A stretch of DNA of 64,000 nt, taken from positions 1 through 64,000 of the forward strand of contig JAJPGV010000023.1 in assembly GCA_021325635.1 (NCBI GenBank). The letters are read 5' to 3'. Both the position numbers and the translations under genes were made by a program. Below the pieces are notes generated by a model, which worked only from the letters and a program-made list of their open reading frames with translations, ran no database searches and was not told where the DNA came from. Each line of letters starts with the position of its first letter. Position 1 is the stretch's first letter. Below are positions 16,238 through 24,483 of the stretch, in pieces. The stretch is from Chloroflexota bacterium. GTDB lineage: Bacteria > Chloroflexota > JAJPGV01.

Positions 16238-17962
16238 GTGAGCGCTGCTTCGAGCTCGGCCGCGGGGTCATCCGCGCCGCCGGCGGCCGTTACCTCGCCG
16301 CCGCCGGGATCGCTGATCGAGCTGCGCATCAAAGACTTCGCCATCATCGACGAGCTGTCGCTGTCACTGGAGCCTGGCCTGAACGCGCTGACCGGTGAGA
16401 CGGGCGCAGGCAAGTCGATCCTCATCGATGCGCTGGGAGCGGTCCTCGGCGAGCGCACCGGGCCTAACGTGGTGCGCGCCGGCGCCCAGCGCGCGCTGGT
16501 CGAGGCCACGTTCGTCCGCCCGGTCGATCTCCCGGACGAGCTGGAGCTGGACGGCGAGGATGACGTCATCATCCTGAGCCGCGAGATTGGGAGCAACGGT
16601 CGGGGTGGGGCGCGCCTGAACGGCCGCACGGTGCCGGTCTCCCTGCTGCAGGTCGCCGGCAGGGCGCTGGTCGACGTCCACGGACAGAGCGATCATCAGT
16701 CGCTTTTCCGGCCGGTCGGCCATATGCGGCTGCTCGATCGCTTCGGCGGGCTGGAGGGGCAGCGCCAGCAGGTCGCCGCCGCGGTTCAGCAGCTGCGTCA
16801 GGTGGGCCAGCAGCTCGAGGCCCTGCGCGGCGCGGCCAGAGACCGTGCGCGCCAACAGGACCTGCTGCGCTTCCAGGCGGACGAGATCGAGGCCGCTCAG
16901 CTTACACCGGGCGAGGACGAAGATCTGGCCCACCGCCGGCTGCTGCTGGCCAGCGCGGAGAAGATTCGCGAGGCCGTTTCGGAAGCGCTGGCCCGGCTGA
17001 ACGACGACGGCCAGGCGATGGATGCCGTCCAGGCGGCGGCCAAGCAGCTGTCGGACGCCATTCGGCTCGACCCGGCGCTGGAGCAGCCGGCCCAGGAGCT
17101 CGAGCTGGCGCTGACCGGCCTGCAGGATGCGGGCAGGTCACTGGCTCGCTACCTGGACGCGGTCGAAGCCGATCCGGCTGAGCTGCAGCGGATCGACGAT
17201 CGCCTGGAGCTCATTCGTGGGCTCAAGCGCAAGTACGGCGATAGCCTCGACGAGGTGCTGGCCTTCGGCCGCGATGCCGCGCTGCAGCTGGCCGAGATCG
17301 AAGGCGCCGACGCTCGGATCGAGGAGCTGGACGTCCAAGCGCAGCGGCTGCTGGAGGAGGCCAACGTCCTGGCCGCGGCGCTTTCCGAGGCTCGTCAGGA
17401 TGCTGCCGAGCGGCTGGCTTCGCAGGTCGGCGTGGAGCTGGCCGAACTGAGCATGAAGGGCGCCCAGTTCGCGGCCAGCGTGAGGCGGCGGGAGGGCCCG
17501 GACGCCCTCCAGCCCGGAGGCCTCGACGAGGTGGAGTTCCTGTTGTCGGCCAACCGAGGTGAGCCGCTGCGCCCTCTGGCTCAGGTGGCTAGCGGCGGCG
17601 AAGCGTCGAGGGTCATGCTGGCCCTGAAGTCGGTGTTCTCGGCGGCCGATCAGACACCCGTGCTGGTGTTCGACGAGATCGAGGTTGGGGTAGGCGCGCG
17701 CAGCGGTCACGTCATCGGCGACAAGCTGCGCCATCTCGCCGCCGGCCACCAGGTGCTGTGCATCACCCACCTGGCGCCGGTGGCCGCCAGGGCCAACGCC
17801 CATTTCAAGGTCACCAAGGGCACCGACGGTGAACGCACAGGCACGCTGGTGCTGCGGATCGAGGGCGAGGCGCGCGTCCGGGAGATGGCGGAGATGCTGG
17901 CCGGCCATCCTATCAGCGAAGCGGCGATCGAGAGCGCGAGACAGCTGCTGGCAGCCTGCTGA
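16238..17962 (+). CDS. recN: DNA repair protein RecN
   Basis: RecN is an SMC-like ATPase recruited to double-strand breaks. The 574-residue protein opens with a Ser/Ala/Pro-rich stretch of about 24 residues. Then come the RIKDFAIIDEL strand and Walker A TGETGAGKSIL, the DVHGQSDHQSL segment typical of RecN, a central coiled coil, the signature ASGGEASRVMLALK and Walker B VLVFDEIEVGVG. A His switch follows in CITHLAPVA. The GTG start at 16238 may be too early, since the conserved domain begins near residue 25. It is the third member of the tlyA-nadK-recN block. Confidence 0.92.
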   Translation: MSAASSSAAGSSAPPAAVTSPPPGSLIELRIKDFAIIDELSLSLEPGLNALTGETGAGKSILIDALGAVLGERTGPNVVRAGAQRALVEATFVRPVDLPDELELDGEDDVIILSREIGSNGRGGARLNGRTVPVSLLQVAGRALVDVHGQSDHQSLFRPVGHMRLLDRFGGLEGQRQQVAAAVQQLRQVGQQLEALRGAARDRARQQDLLRFQADEIEAAQLTPGEDEDLAHRRLLLASAEKIREAVSEALARLNDDGQAMDAVQAAAKQLSDAIRLDPALEQPAQELELALTGLQDAGRSLARYLDAVEADPAELQRIDDRLELIRGLKRKYGDSLDEVLAFGRDAALQLAEIEGADARIEELDVQAQRLLEEANVLAAALSEARQDAAERLASQVGVELAELSMKGAQFAASVRRREGPDALQPGGLDEVEFLLSANRGEPLRPLAQVASGGEASRVMLALKSVFSAADQTPVLVFDEIEVGVGARSGHVIGDKLRHLAAGHQVLCITHLAPVAARANAHFKVTKGTDGERTGTLVLRIEGEARVREMAEMLAGHPISEAAIESARQLLAAC

Positions 17963-17969
17963 CGTCCGC

Positions 17970-17996
17970 TTGTCCGGGGCAGCCGGATTCTATAAT
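17970..17996 (+). promoter_or_regulatory. recJ promoter, probably giving a leaderless mRNA
   Basis: A perfect TATAAT (17991-17996) is followed by exactly 7 nt and then the recJ ATG at 18004, the spacing expected if transcription starts at the A of the start codon. TTGTCC at 17970-17975 is a weak -35 with a 15-nt spacer. No Shine-Dalgarno precedes the ATG. Confidence 0.55.
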
Positions 17997-18003
17997 CGCG
18001 CCA

Positions 18004-19758
18004 ATGGCACTAGCCTCGGCTGAGCTTCAGCACAAGCCGAAGCGCTGGGTGCTGGCCGGGCTGCCCCCGCTCGAGCTGCAGCAGACTCTGCCGGAGGTCC
18101 ATCCGCTCAAGCTGCGCCTGCTGTATAACCGCGGCTTGACCGATCCGGAGACCATTCGCCGCCACCACGAGCTGAGCTTCGACGACCTGCACGATCCGCT
18201 GCTCATGCCGGCCATGGAGCGGGCGGTCGAGCGCCTGTCGCGGGCGGTTCGCGGCGGTGAGCTGATCGTCATCTATGGGGACTTCGACGCCGACGGCGTC
18301 ACCGGCTCGGCCATCCTCGAACGGGCGTTGGGCGCCGTGGGGGCGCGCACCCGGAGCTACATCCCCAAGCGCCTGGAGGAGGGCTACGGCCTGCACGCGG
18401 CGGCCATCGAGCTGCTGGCTGCCGAGGGCGCCAAGATCATCATCACCATCGATTGCGGCATCACCTCGGCAGCCGAGGTGCGGCGCGCCCGCGAGCTGGG
18501 CGTGGACACGATCGTATGCGACCACCACAAGCTGCCTGAGCTATTGCCGGAGGCGCTGGCGCTGCTACACCCGGGCATGGGCGGGTATCCGTTTCCGCAG
18601 CTGTGCGCGGCGGGTGTGTGCTTCAAGCTGGCGCAAGCCCTGCTGGCGGCGCATGGCCTGCCCATCGATCCGCAGGATCTGACCGACTACGCCGCCGTGG
18701 GAACGCTGGCCGACATGGTGCCTCTGAGCGGCGAGAACAGGGTGCTGGTCCGGCACGGATTGGACAAGCTGCGGCGCCGGCCCAGCCTGGGCCTGGCAGC
18801 GATGATGGAGCTGGCGGGCATCGAGCGCCAGCGCTTGACCTGCAGCGACGTGAGCTTCACCCTGGCGCCGCACATCAACGCTTCCGGCCGGCTGGACGAC
18901 GCCGGCCTGGCCTTCCAGCTGATGGTCACGGCCGACGAGAGCAGCGCGGCCGAGCTCGCGGCGCGCCTGCGCCTGCTGAACGAGGAGCGCCAGCGCCTGA
19001 CGCAGGAGGTGCTGGCGGCGGCGCGCGAGCAGGTGAGGGCCGCGGACCCGGACCAACTGGCCTATGTCGTGGGCGGGGAAGGCTGGCCGCCGGGGGTGGT
19101 CGGTCTGGTGGCCGGCAAGCTGGTCGAGGACACCGGCCGGCCCGCCTTCGTGGCCGAGCTGGGGCCGGACGTCTGTCGGGGCTCTGCTCGCGGAGTGGCC
19201 GGGTTTGACCTGGTGGAAGCGATGACGGCCTGCAGCCAGCTGCTGCTGCGCTTCGGCGGGCATCCGCGAGCCGCGGGCTTTACACTCGCCCGCTCAGCTT
19301 TCCCGGAGTTCAGCGAAGCAATCGTGCGGGCGGCAAACGCTAAACTGACGGGACAGGATCTGGAACCGATTATCTCAATCGATTCCGAATTGAAAATGCG
19401 ACATCTGAATTGGGACATTCATCGAGTCATCCAAGAGGTGGGACCATTCGGCGTCGGCAACCCTACGCCCACCTTCTTGATCCGCGGCGTGCGGGTGCTC
19501 GATGCCCGCTGTACGCCCCGCGATCACCTGCGGATGAAATTCAAGAGCGATGACGGCCAAACCATCGACGCCTTCGGGTTCGGGCTCGGGCACTGCTCCC
19601 GGTGGCTGGCCGAGCGCTCGTACGTGGACCTGGTCTTCGAGATGAGCAGCAGCCAGTTCAAGGGCTACGAAGCGCTGGAGCTGCGCGTGCGCGACCTGCG
19701 TGAGGCGGTACCGGCGGCCCCTGCCAACGATTCGGCCCCCGTCGCTCGGACGTCCTAG
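18004..19758 (+). CDS. recJ: Single-stranded-DNA exonuclease RecJ
   Basis: This is a 5'-3' ssDNA exonuclease of the DHH phosphoesterase superfamily (584 residues). Its motifs are YGDFDADGVTGSAI, IDCGITSAAE, VCDHHKLPE (the DHH motif) and the DHHA1 part HINASGRLDDAG. A further GGHPRAAGFTL segment and a C-terminal OB-like domain follow. The stop is directly followed by the rel start. In recombination and repair it could cooperate with the NurA/HerA/Mre11/Rad50 group upstream and with RecN. Confidence 0.92.
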   Translation: MALASAELQHKPKRWVLAGLPPLELQQTLPEVHPLKLRLLYNRGLTDPETIRRHHELSFDDLHDPLLMPAMERAVERLSRAVRGGELIVIYGDFDADGVTGSAILERALGAVGARTRSYIPKRLEEGYGLHAAAIELLAAEGAKIIITIDCGITSAAEVRRARELGVDTIVCDHHKLPELLPEALALLHPGMGGYPFPQLCAAGVCFKLAQALLAAHGLPIDPQDLTDYAAVGTLADMVPLSGENRVLVRHGLDKLRRRPSLGLAAMMELAGIERQRLTCSDVSFTLAPHINASGRLDDAGLAFQLMVTADESSAAELAARLRLLNEERQRLTQEVLAAAREQVRAADPDQLAYVVGGEGWPPGVVGLVAGKLVEDTGRPAFVAELGPDVCRGSARGVAGFDLVEAMTACSQLLLRFGGHPRAAGFTLARSAFPEFSEAIVRAANAKLTGQDLEPIISIDSELKMRHLNWDIHRVIQEVGPFGVGNPTPTFLIRGVRVLDARCTPRDHLRMKFKSDDGQTIDAFGFGLGHCSRWLAERSYVDLVFEMSSSQFKGYEALELRVRDLREAVPAAPANDSAPVARTS

Positions 19759-21927
19759 ATGGCTGTCGCGGCCCCGACTCCGATCCCCGAGCTGGCCGAG
19801 AAGGTTCGCAAGTACTACTCGGAAGCGGACGTGGCCGTCCTGGAACGGGCCTACGAGTTCGCCGTGCGAGCTCATGGCTCGCAGGTGCGCGCCTCCGGTG
19901 AGCCTTACGTCCAGCACCCGTACGCCGCCGCCTGCATCCTGGCCGACATGCAGCTCGATCTGCCCAGCCTGTGCGCCGCGCTGCTGCACGACGTGCCCGA
20001 AGACACCGAGATCACGCTCGACGAGATCGAGCATGAGTTCGGCCCCGAGGTGGCCAAGCTGGTCGACGGCGTCACCAAGCTGAGCCGTATCAGCTGGGAC
20101 ACGCTGGAGGAGAAGCAGGCTGAGAACCTGCGCAAGATGTTCCTGGCCATGGCGGAGGACGCCCGCGTGGTGCTGATCAAGCTGGCCGACCGGCTGCACA
20201 ACATGCGCACACTGTCGGTGCTGCCCGACGGCAAGCGCCGCAAGATCTCACAGGAGACGCTGGACATCTTCGCGCCGCTGGCGCACCGGCTGGGCATCTG
20301 GGAGATCAAGTGGGAGCTGGAGGACCTGGCGTTCCGCTACCTGGAGCCGGAGCGCTACCGGGAGATCGTGGCGCTCCTGGCGGCCCGCCGGGGAGAGCGA
20401 GAGGCCTACATCGCCCGCGCTGTGGAGGCGCTCAAGACCGAGCTGGAGCGGGTGCAGATCCACGCCGACGTGAAGGGCCGTCCCAAGCACATCTACAGCA
20501 TCGCCAAGAAGCTGGAAGGTCAGGGCAGCGTCGACTTCAGCCGCATCTACGACCTGCAGGCCGTTCGCGTGCTGGTAGACGAGGTCAAGGACTGCTACGG
20601 AGCCATCGGCGTGATCCACGCGCTGTGGAAGCCGATACCGGGGCGGTTCAAGGACTACATCGCCATGCCCAAGCCGAACGGCTACCAGTCGCTGCACACG
20701 ACGGTGTTCTGCTTCGACGGCCAGCCCCTCGAAGTCCAGGTTCGCACCTTCGAGATGCACCGCGTGGCCGAGATCGGCGTTGCCGCGCACTGGCATTACA
20801 AGGAAGGCAGCGCGACCGATCCCGACTTCGACTCCAAGGTCGCCATGCTGCGTCAGATCCTGGATTGGCAGCGGGAGGTGTCGGCCAAGGAGTTCGTCGA
20901 GTCGGTCAAGATCGACCTGTTCCAGGACCAGATCTTCGTCTTCACCCCCAAGGGCGCGGTCAAGACGCTGCCGGCCAAGTCCACGCCGGTGGATTTCGCC
21001 TACCGTATCCACACCGACATCGGCAACCGCTGCGTGGGGGCCAAGGTGAACAACCGTATGGTGTCCCTGGACTACCAGCTGCGCAACGGCAACATCGTCG
21101 AGATCCTGACCAGCAAGGCGGCCAAGGGCCCGAGCCGCGACTGGCTGGACATCGTCCGCACGCCCGGCGCCCGCGAGAAGATCCGCCAATGGTTCAAGCG
21201 CCAGCAGCGCGACGAGAACATCGCCCGCGGGAAGGAGCTGCTGGACAAGGAGCTGCGCCGGCTGGCTGGGCAGAGCCTGGCCGCTGTGGGCGACCGCCTA
21301 CCCGGCATCGCCGAGGCGCTCCACTACAAGAGCGTCGAGGAGCTGTTCGACGGCCTGGGCTACGGCGCGCTGACCTCTGCCCACGTCATTACCAAGCTTG
21401 GCTTCCGCGAGGAGCAGCCTCACGTGGTGGTGCCCACCGAAGACGCGGCGGTCAAACAGCCGGCCTCGACCTCGGCCATCACGGTGCGGGGCGTAGGCGA
21501 CCTGCTGACGCGCCTGGCCAACTGCTGCAAGCCTGTGCCGGGTGACGCCATCATCGGCTTCATTACCCGAGGTCGCGGCATCACCGTGCATCGCAAGGAT
21601 TGCTTCAGCGTGCGGAACGAAGATGAGGTCGAGCGGCTGGTCAAAGTCGAGTGGGCGCAGACCAAGAAGGATCTCTATCCGGTCCGCATCCGCGTCGAAG
21701 CCTGGGATCGTGAAGGTCTGCTGCGCGATATGGCCACGGTCATCGCCGAGGAGAAGGTCTCCCTCGTGGCCGCCAGCGCCACGGCCCATCCGGACCAGAC
21801 CGCGACGCTGACCGCGACGATCAACATCAGCGACCTGGATCAGCTGAGCCGGCTGTTCACCAAGCTGGAGAAGATCAAGGACGTTTTCTCGGCCGAGCGC
21901 GACAGCTCCACGCTAGCCGCGAGCTGA
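19759..21927 (+). CDS. Bifunctional (p)ppGpp synthetase/hydrolase (Rel)
   Basis: This is the long RelA/SpoT homologue (722 residues) of the stringent response. The HD hydrolase domain shows VQHPYA, LLHDVPED and LADRLHN. The synthetase domain has the bifunctional-type RxKD motif in GRFKDYIAMPKPNGYQS rather than the RelA-type ExDD. A TGS domain (IFVFTPKGAVKTL) and a C-terminal ACT domain follow, with a conserved-cysteine region (LANCCKPVPGD) between. The ATG directly abuts the recJ TAG. Both synthesis and hydrolysis are expected because the HD residues are intact. Confidence 0.93.
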   Translation: MAVAAPTPIPELAEKVRKYYSEADVAVLERAYEFAVRAHGSQVRASGEPYVQHPYAAACILADMQLDLPSLCAALLHDVPEDTEITLDEIEHEFGPEVAKLVDGVTKLSRISWDTLEEKQAENLRKMFLAMAEDARVVLIKLADRLHNMRTLSVLPDGKRRKISQETLDIFAPLAHRLGIWEIKWELEDLAFRYLEPERYREIVALLAARRGEREAYIARAVEALKTELERVQIHADVKGRPKHIYSIAKKLEGQGSVDFSRIYDLQAVRVLVDEVKDCYGAIGVIHALWKPIPGRFKDYIAMPKPNGYQSLHTTVFCFDGQPLEVQVRTFEMHRVAEIGVAAHWHYKEGSATDPDFDSKVAMLRQILDWQREVSAKEFVESVKIDLFQDQIFVFTPKGAVKTLPAKSTPVDFAYRIHTDIGNRCVGAKVNNRMVSLDYQLRNGNIVEILTSKAAKGPSRDWLDIVRTPGAREKIRQWFKRQQRDENIARGKELLDKELRRLAGQSLAAVGDRLPGIAEALHYKSVEELFDGLGYGALTSAHVITKLGFREEQPHVVVPTEDAAVKQPASTSAITVRGVGDLLTRLANCCKPVPGDAIIGFITRGRGITVHRKDCFSVRNEDEVERLVKVEWAQTKKDLYPVRIRVEAWDREGLLRDMATVIAEEKVSLVAASATAHPDQTATLTATINISDLDQLSRLFTKLEKIKDVFSAERDSSTLAAS

Positions 21928-21995
21928 CTTCGCCGGCGGGCAGGCTCCCGCTTGTGTCCTGTCACTCAGTGCCGTCGCTGGGCGAACGGCCGCGG

Positions 21996-22001
21996 TACAG
22001 T
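21996..22001 (+). promoter_or_regulatory. -10 hexamer of the 51-codon ORF
   Basis: TACAGT is followed by 8 nt and then the GTG at 22010. This matches the leaderless spacing seen at recJ. No clear -35 was seen. Confidence 0.3.
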
Positions 22002-22009
22002 GATCGGGC

Positions 22010-22165
22010 GTGACCGAGAGCGAGCTGAAGGCCGACCTGGAGCTCCGCCGGCGGCTGATCCTCGACGCTATCGAGCGCGTCTGGCAGGTCGATCTGCGTG
22101 AGATCCGGCCGCTGCTGCATCTCGAAGAAGTCCTGGGACGGCCGGACTCGGCACGGAATGCCTGA
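22010..22165 (+). CDS. Small hypothetical protein upstream of the amidase
   Basis: This 51-codon ORF begins at GTG 22010 and ends in a TGA that overlaps the amidase ATG by 8 nt. The product is charged and predicted largely helical (Glu, Asp, Arg and Leu rich, e.g. LRRRLILDAIERVW). It has no signal peptide or membrane helix. GC-rich third positions and coupling to the next gene support coding. It is much shorter than GatC and does not look like the AtzG small subunit, so I assign no function. Confidence 0.5.
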   Translation: MTESELKADLELRRRLILDAIERVWQVDLREIRPLLHLEEVLGRPDSARNA

Positions 22166-23531
22166 TGCGCTGACGCCCGGTATGAGCGCAGCCGCTCTTG
22201 TCCGGGGTTATCGATCGGGTGCGCTGTCGCCGGTCGAGGTTGCCGACCACGCTCTCGAGCTGGCGCGCGCCGTTCAGCCCCGGCTGAATGCCTTCATCAC
22301 CTTCCTGGACGAGGACGCGCGGACGGCGGCGCGCGCGTCGGAGCAGCGCTATCGTCGCGAGCAGCCGCTGGGGCCATTCGACGGTGTGCCGGTCGCGATG
22401 AAGGACCTGGTTCACATGGCCGGCGTTCGGACCACGGCCGCCTCCAAAGTCCTGGCGGACTACATTGCCACCGAAGACGCGGAGGTGGTGCGCCGCCTGA
22501 GGGCCGGCGGCGCGGTGATCCTGGGCAAGACCAACCTGCACGAGTTTGCCTATGGCCCCACCGGCGTCCTCTCTTCTTTTGGTTCCTGCCGCAACCCGCG
22601 CGACGTGGGGCGCATGGCTGGCGGCTCCAGCAGCGGGTCGGCAGCCGCGGTAGCCGCTGGCGTGTGCCCCGTGGCAGTGGGGAGCGATACCGGGGGATCG
22701 ATCCGCATCCCCGCGGCGCTGTGCGGCGTCGTGGGCCTGAAGCCGACCTATGGCCGCGTGTCGACCAGCGGCGTCCTGCCGCTGTCGTGGAGCCTGGACC
22801 ACGTTGGTCCCATTACCGCGACGGTCGAGGACGCCGGGCTGGCGCTGGCGGCCATGAGCGACTTCACCTGGCCGTCGCCGGGCCCGCTCGACAGGCCGCT
22901 TCGGGTTGGCGTGTGCCGCGATCACTTCTTCGAGCACCTGGACGCCGCGGTTCGGGAGTGTGTGGAGCGCGGTATTCGGCTGCTGGGTGAGCCGCGCGAA
23001 GTACGCATGCCGAGCATTCGGCTGTCGGCCGCGGCGCAGTCGCTCATATTGGCCTCCGAGGCGCGCGCGTTCCACCAGCGCTGGCTGGCCGAGCGGGGCG
23101 ACGACTACGAGCCGGGTGTGCGCAACCGGCTGGAGGCGGCGCTCGAAGTCCGCGGCGTCGACTACGTCCAGGCGGCTCGGCTGCGGCGGGTCATGGTGGA
23201 CGAGATGCGTGCCGCGCTGGAGGGAGTGGACGTGCTGGCCATGCCGGCGGTGCCCGTCCCGGCGCCGCCTCTATCTGCGACGGACGTCGCCGTCGAGGAC
23301 GGAAGCATCAATGTCCTGTCCGCTCTCCTGCAAAACACGTCGCCGGTCAACTTCACCGGCTTTCCGGCGATCTCGGTGCCCTGCGGAGAGACCGATTCGG
23401 GGCTGCCGGTTGGCCTGCAGCTGGTCGCCCGACCCTGGCAGGAGGCCCATCTGCTCGCCGCGTCCTGGCGCTTGGAGCAGCTGCTCGGCGCCTCCCGAAT
23501 GAACGGGATCCCGGGGCGGCGGGGTCAGTAG
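22158..23531 (+). CDS. Amidase-signature-family hydrolase
   Basis: This 457-residue amidase (GatA-like fold) has the Ser-cisSer-Lys triad in order: Lys in VAMKDLVHM, cis-Ser in GGSSSGSAAAV, and nucleophile Ser in SDTGGSIRIPAALCG. It would hydrolyse an amide. The gene is not in a gatCAB operon, so a catabolic amidase is more likely than Glu-tRNA amidotransferase; the substrate is unknown. ATG 22158 was chosen because it couples to the 51-codon ORF and precedes the first conserved helix. The end overlaps the convergent transporter gene by 7 nt. Confidence 0.85.
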   Translation: MPDALTPGMSAAALVRGYRSGALSPVEVADHALELARAVQPRLNAFITFLDEDARTAARASEQRYRREQPLGPFDGVPVAMKDLVHMAGVRTTAASKVLADYIATEDAEVVRRLRAGGAVILGKTNLHEFAYGPTGVLSSFGSCRNPRDVGRMAGGSSSGSAAAVAAGVCPVAVGSDTGGSIRIPAALCGVVGLKPTYGRVSTSGVLPLSWSLDHVGPITATVEDAGLALAAMSDFTWPSPGPLDRPLRVGVCRDHFFEHLDAAVRECVERGIRLLGEPREVRMPSIRLSAAAQSLILASEARAFHQRWLAERGDDYEPGVRNRLEAALEVRGVDYVQAARLRRVMVDEMRAALEGVDVLAMPAVPVPAPPLSATDVAVEDGSINVLSALLQNTSPVNFTGFPAISVPCGETDSGLPVGLQLVARPWQEAHLLAASWRLEQLLGASRMNGIPGRRGQ

Positions 23532-24286
23532 CCGAGCAGCCTGGGGACCGCGTTGCCCAGGAGATAGCCGCCGCCGGCGGAGGCTGTGCCCACGAGCACG
23601 ATCTCTCCGATGCTGCGCAGCAGGCTGAGGCTGGCCAGCTTGCCCTTGATCCAGCCGACGATCGCCAGGGCCACGAACGTCAACGCCAGCGACGCCGGAA
23701 TGGCGGAGGGAATGGGCAGGAAGAAGTAGGCGATAAGGGGGAAGATCGAGCCGACGACGTAGGATAAGCCGATGGTCAGCGCTTCCGGCACACGCACCGT
23801 CTCCGGGTCGAGCTGCAGACCGAGCTCGCGGCCCACCATGACGTTGGCGTACGGCCGTGGGTAGCGCGCCAGGATGCTGCTGATGGCGCGGGCATCCTCG
23901 ACGCTCATGCCATCCAGACGCATCATGTTCTCCAGCTCCCACAGCTCGAAGCCCGGCACCCGCTCCATCCGGGTGAGCTCCTTCTCGATCTCCTTCTGCT
24001 GGACCTGAGCCTCCGCCCGCCCGGAAATGAATTCGCCGGCGCCCATCGACAGCGCGCCGGCGAAAGCTTCGGCCAGGCCGGCGACAATGACCGCCTTGGT
24101 GTCCCCGGTGCCTCCTGCCACGCCGCTGATGACGCCCAACGGCACCAGCAGCCCGTCCAGGGAGCCGAAAACGAGCTGGCGAATACGCCCCAGCCGCTCG
24201 ATGCGCTTCCGCTCATCGGCCAGCTGGGCCACGTACTCTTCCCGGATCGCCGGCCTGCCGGAGTCGTCCGTCTCTTCTGCTTCCAC
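23525..24286 (-). CDS. VIT1/CCC1-family metal transporter
   Basis: This 253-residue membrane protein is related to vacuolar iron/manganese transporters. The first helix segment FGSLDGLLVPLGVISGVAGG and the second ALSMGAGEFISGRAE are diagnostic. A cytoplasmic helical metal-binding-like domain (QQKEIEKELTRMERVPG) follows, then three C-terminal helices. It probably exports Fe2+ or Mn2+. The start is GTG 24286. It is alone on the minus strand between the amidase and metH. Confidence 0.85.
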   Translation of the reverse strand: MEAEETDDSGRPAIREEYVAQLADERKRIERLGRIRQLVFGSLDGLLVPLGVISGVAGGTGDTKAVIVAGLAEAFAGALSMGAGEFISGRAEAQVQQKEIEKELTRMERVPGFELWELENMMRLDGMSVEDARAISSILARYPRPYANVMVGRELGLQLDPETVRVPEALTIGLSYVVGSIFPLIAYFFLPIPSAIPASLALTFVALAIVGWIKGKLASLSLLRSIGEIVLVGTASAGGGYLLGNAVPRLLGY

Positions 24287-24483
24287 GCCTGTCTCTGCTC
24301 CGATTGTGCCCTAACCCGGCTGGGCACGTGAGCATGACGCGAGCCAACCAGCCATGGCGAATGTCGCGCCAAGCTGAGAGGTCGCAATTCCGCGCGCGTC
24401 AGAATGACAGGCGACGCCCAGTGGCCGCTGAAGAGCGGGCCTATACTTGTCGAGAATACTTATCGAGGCATTAGCTTGAGTTA

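Noticed and set aside
24287-24483. Cobalamin or SAM riboswitch upstream of metH
   Set aside because: No B12-box or SAM-type core sequence was recognised in the 197 nt; only weak -10-like boxes (TATACT, AATACT) are present. A covariance-model scan would decide.
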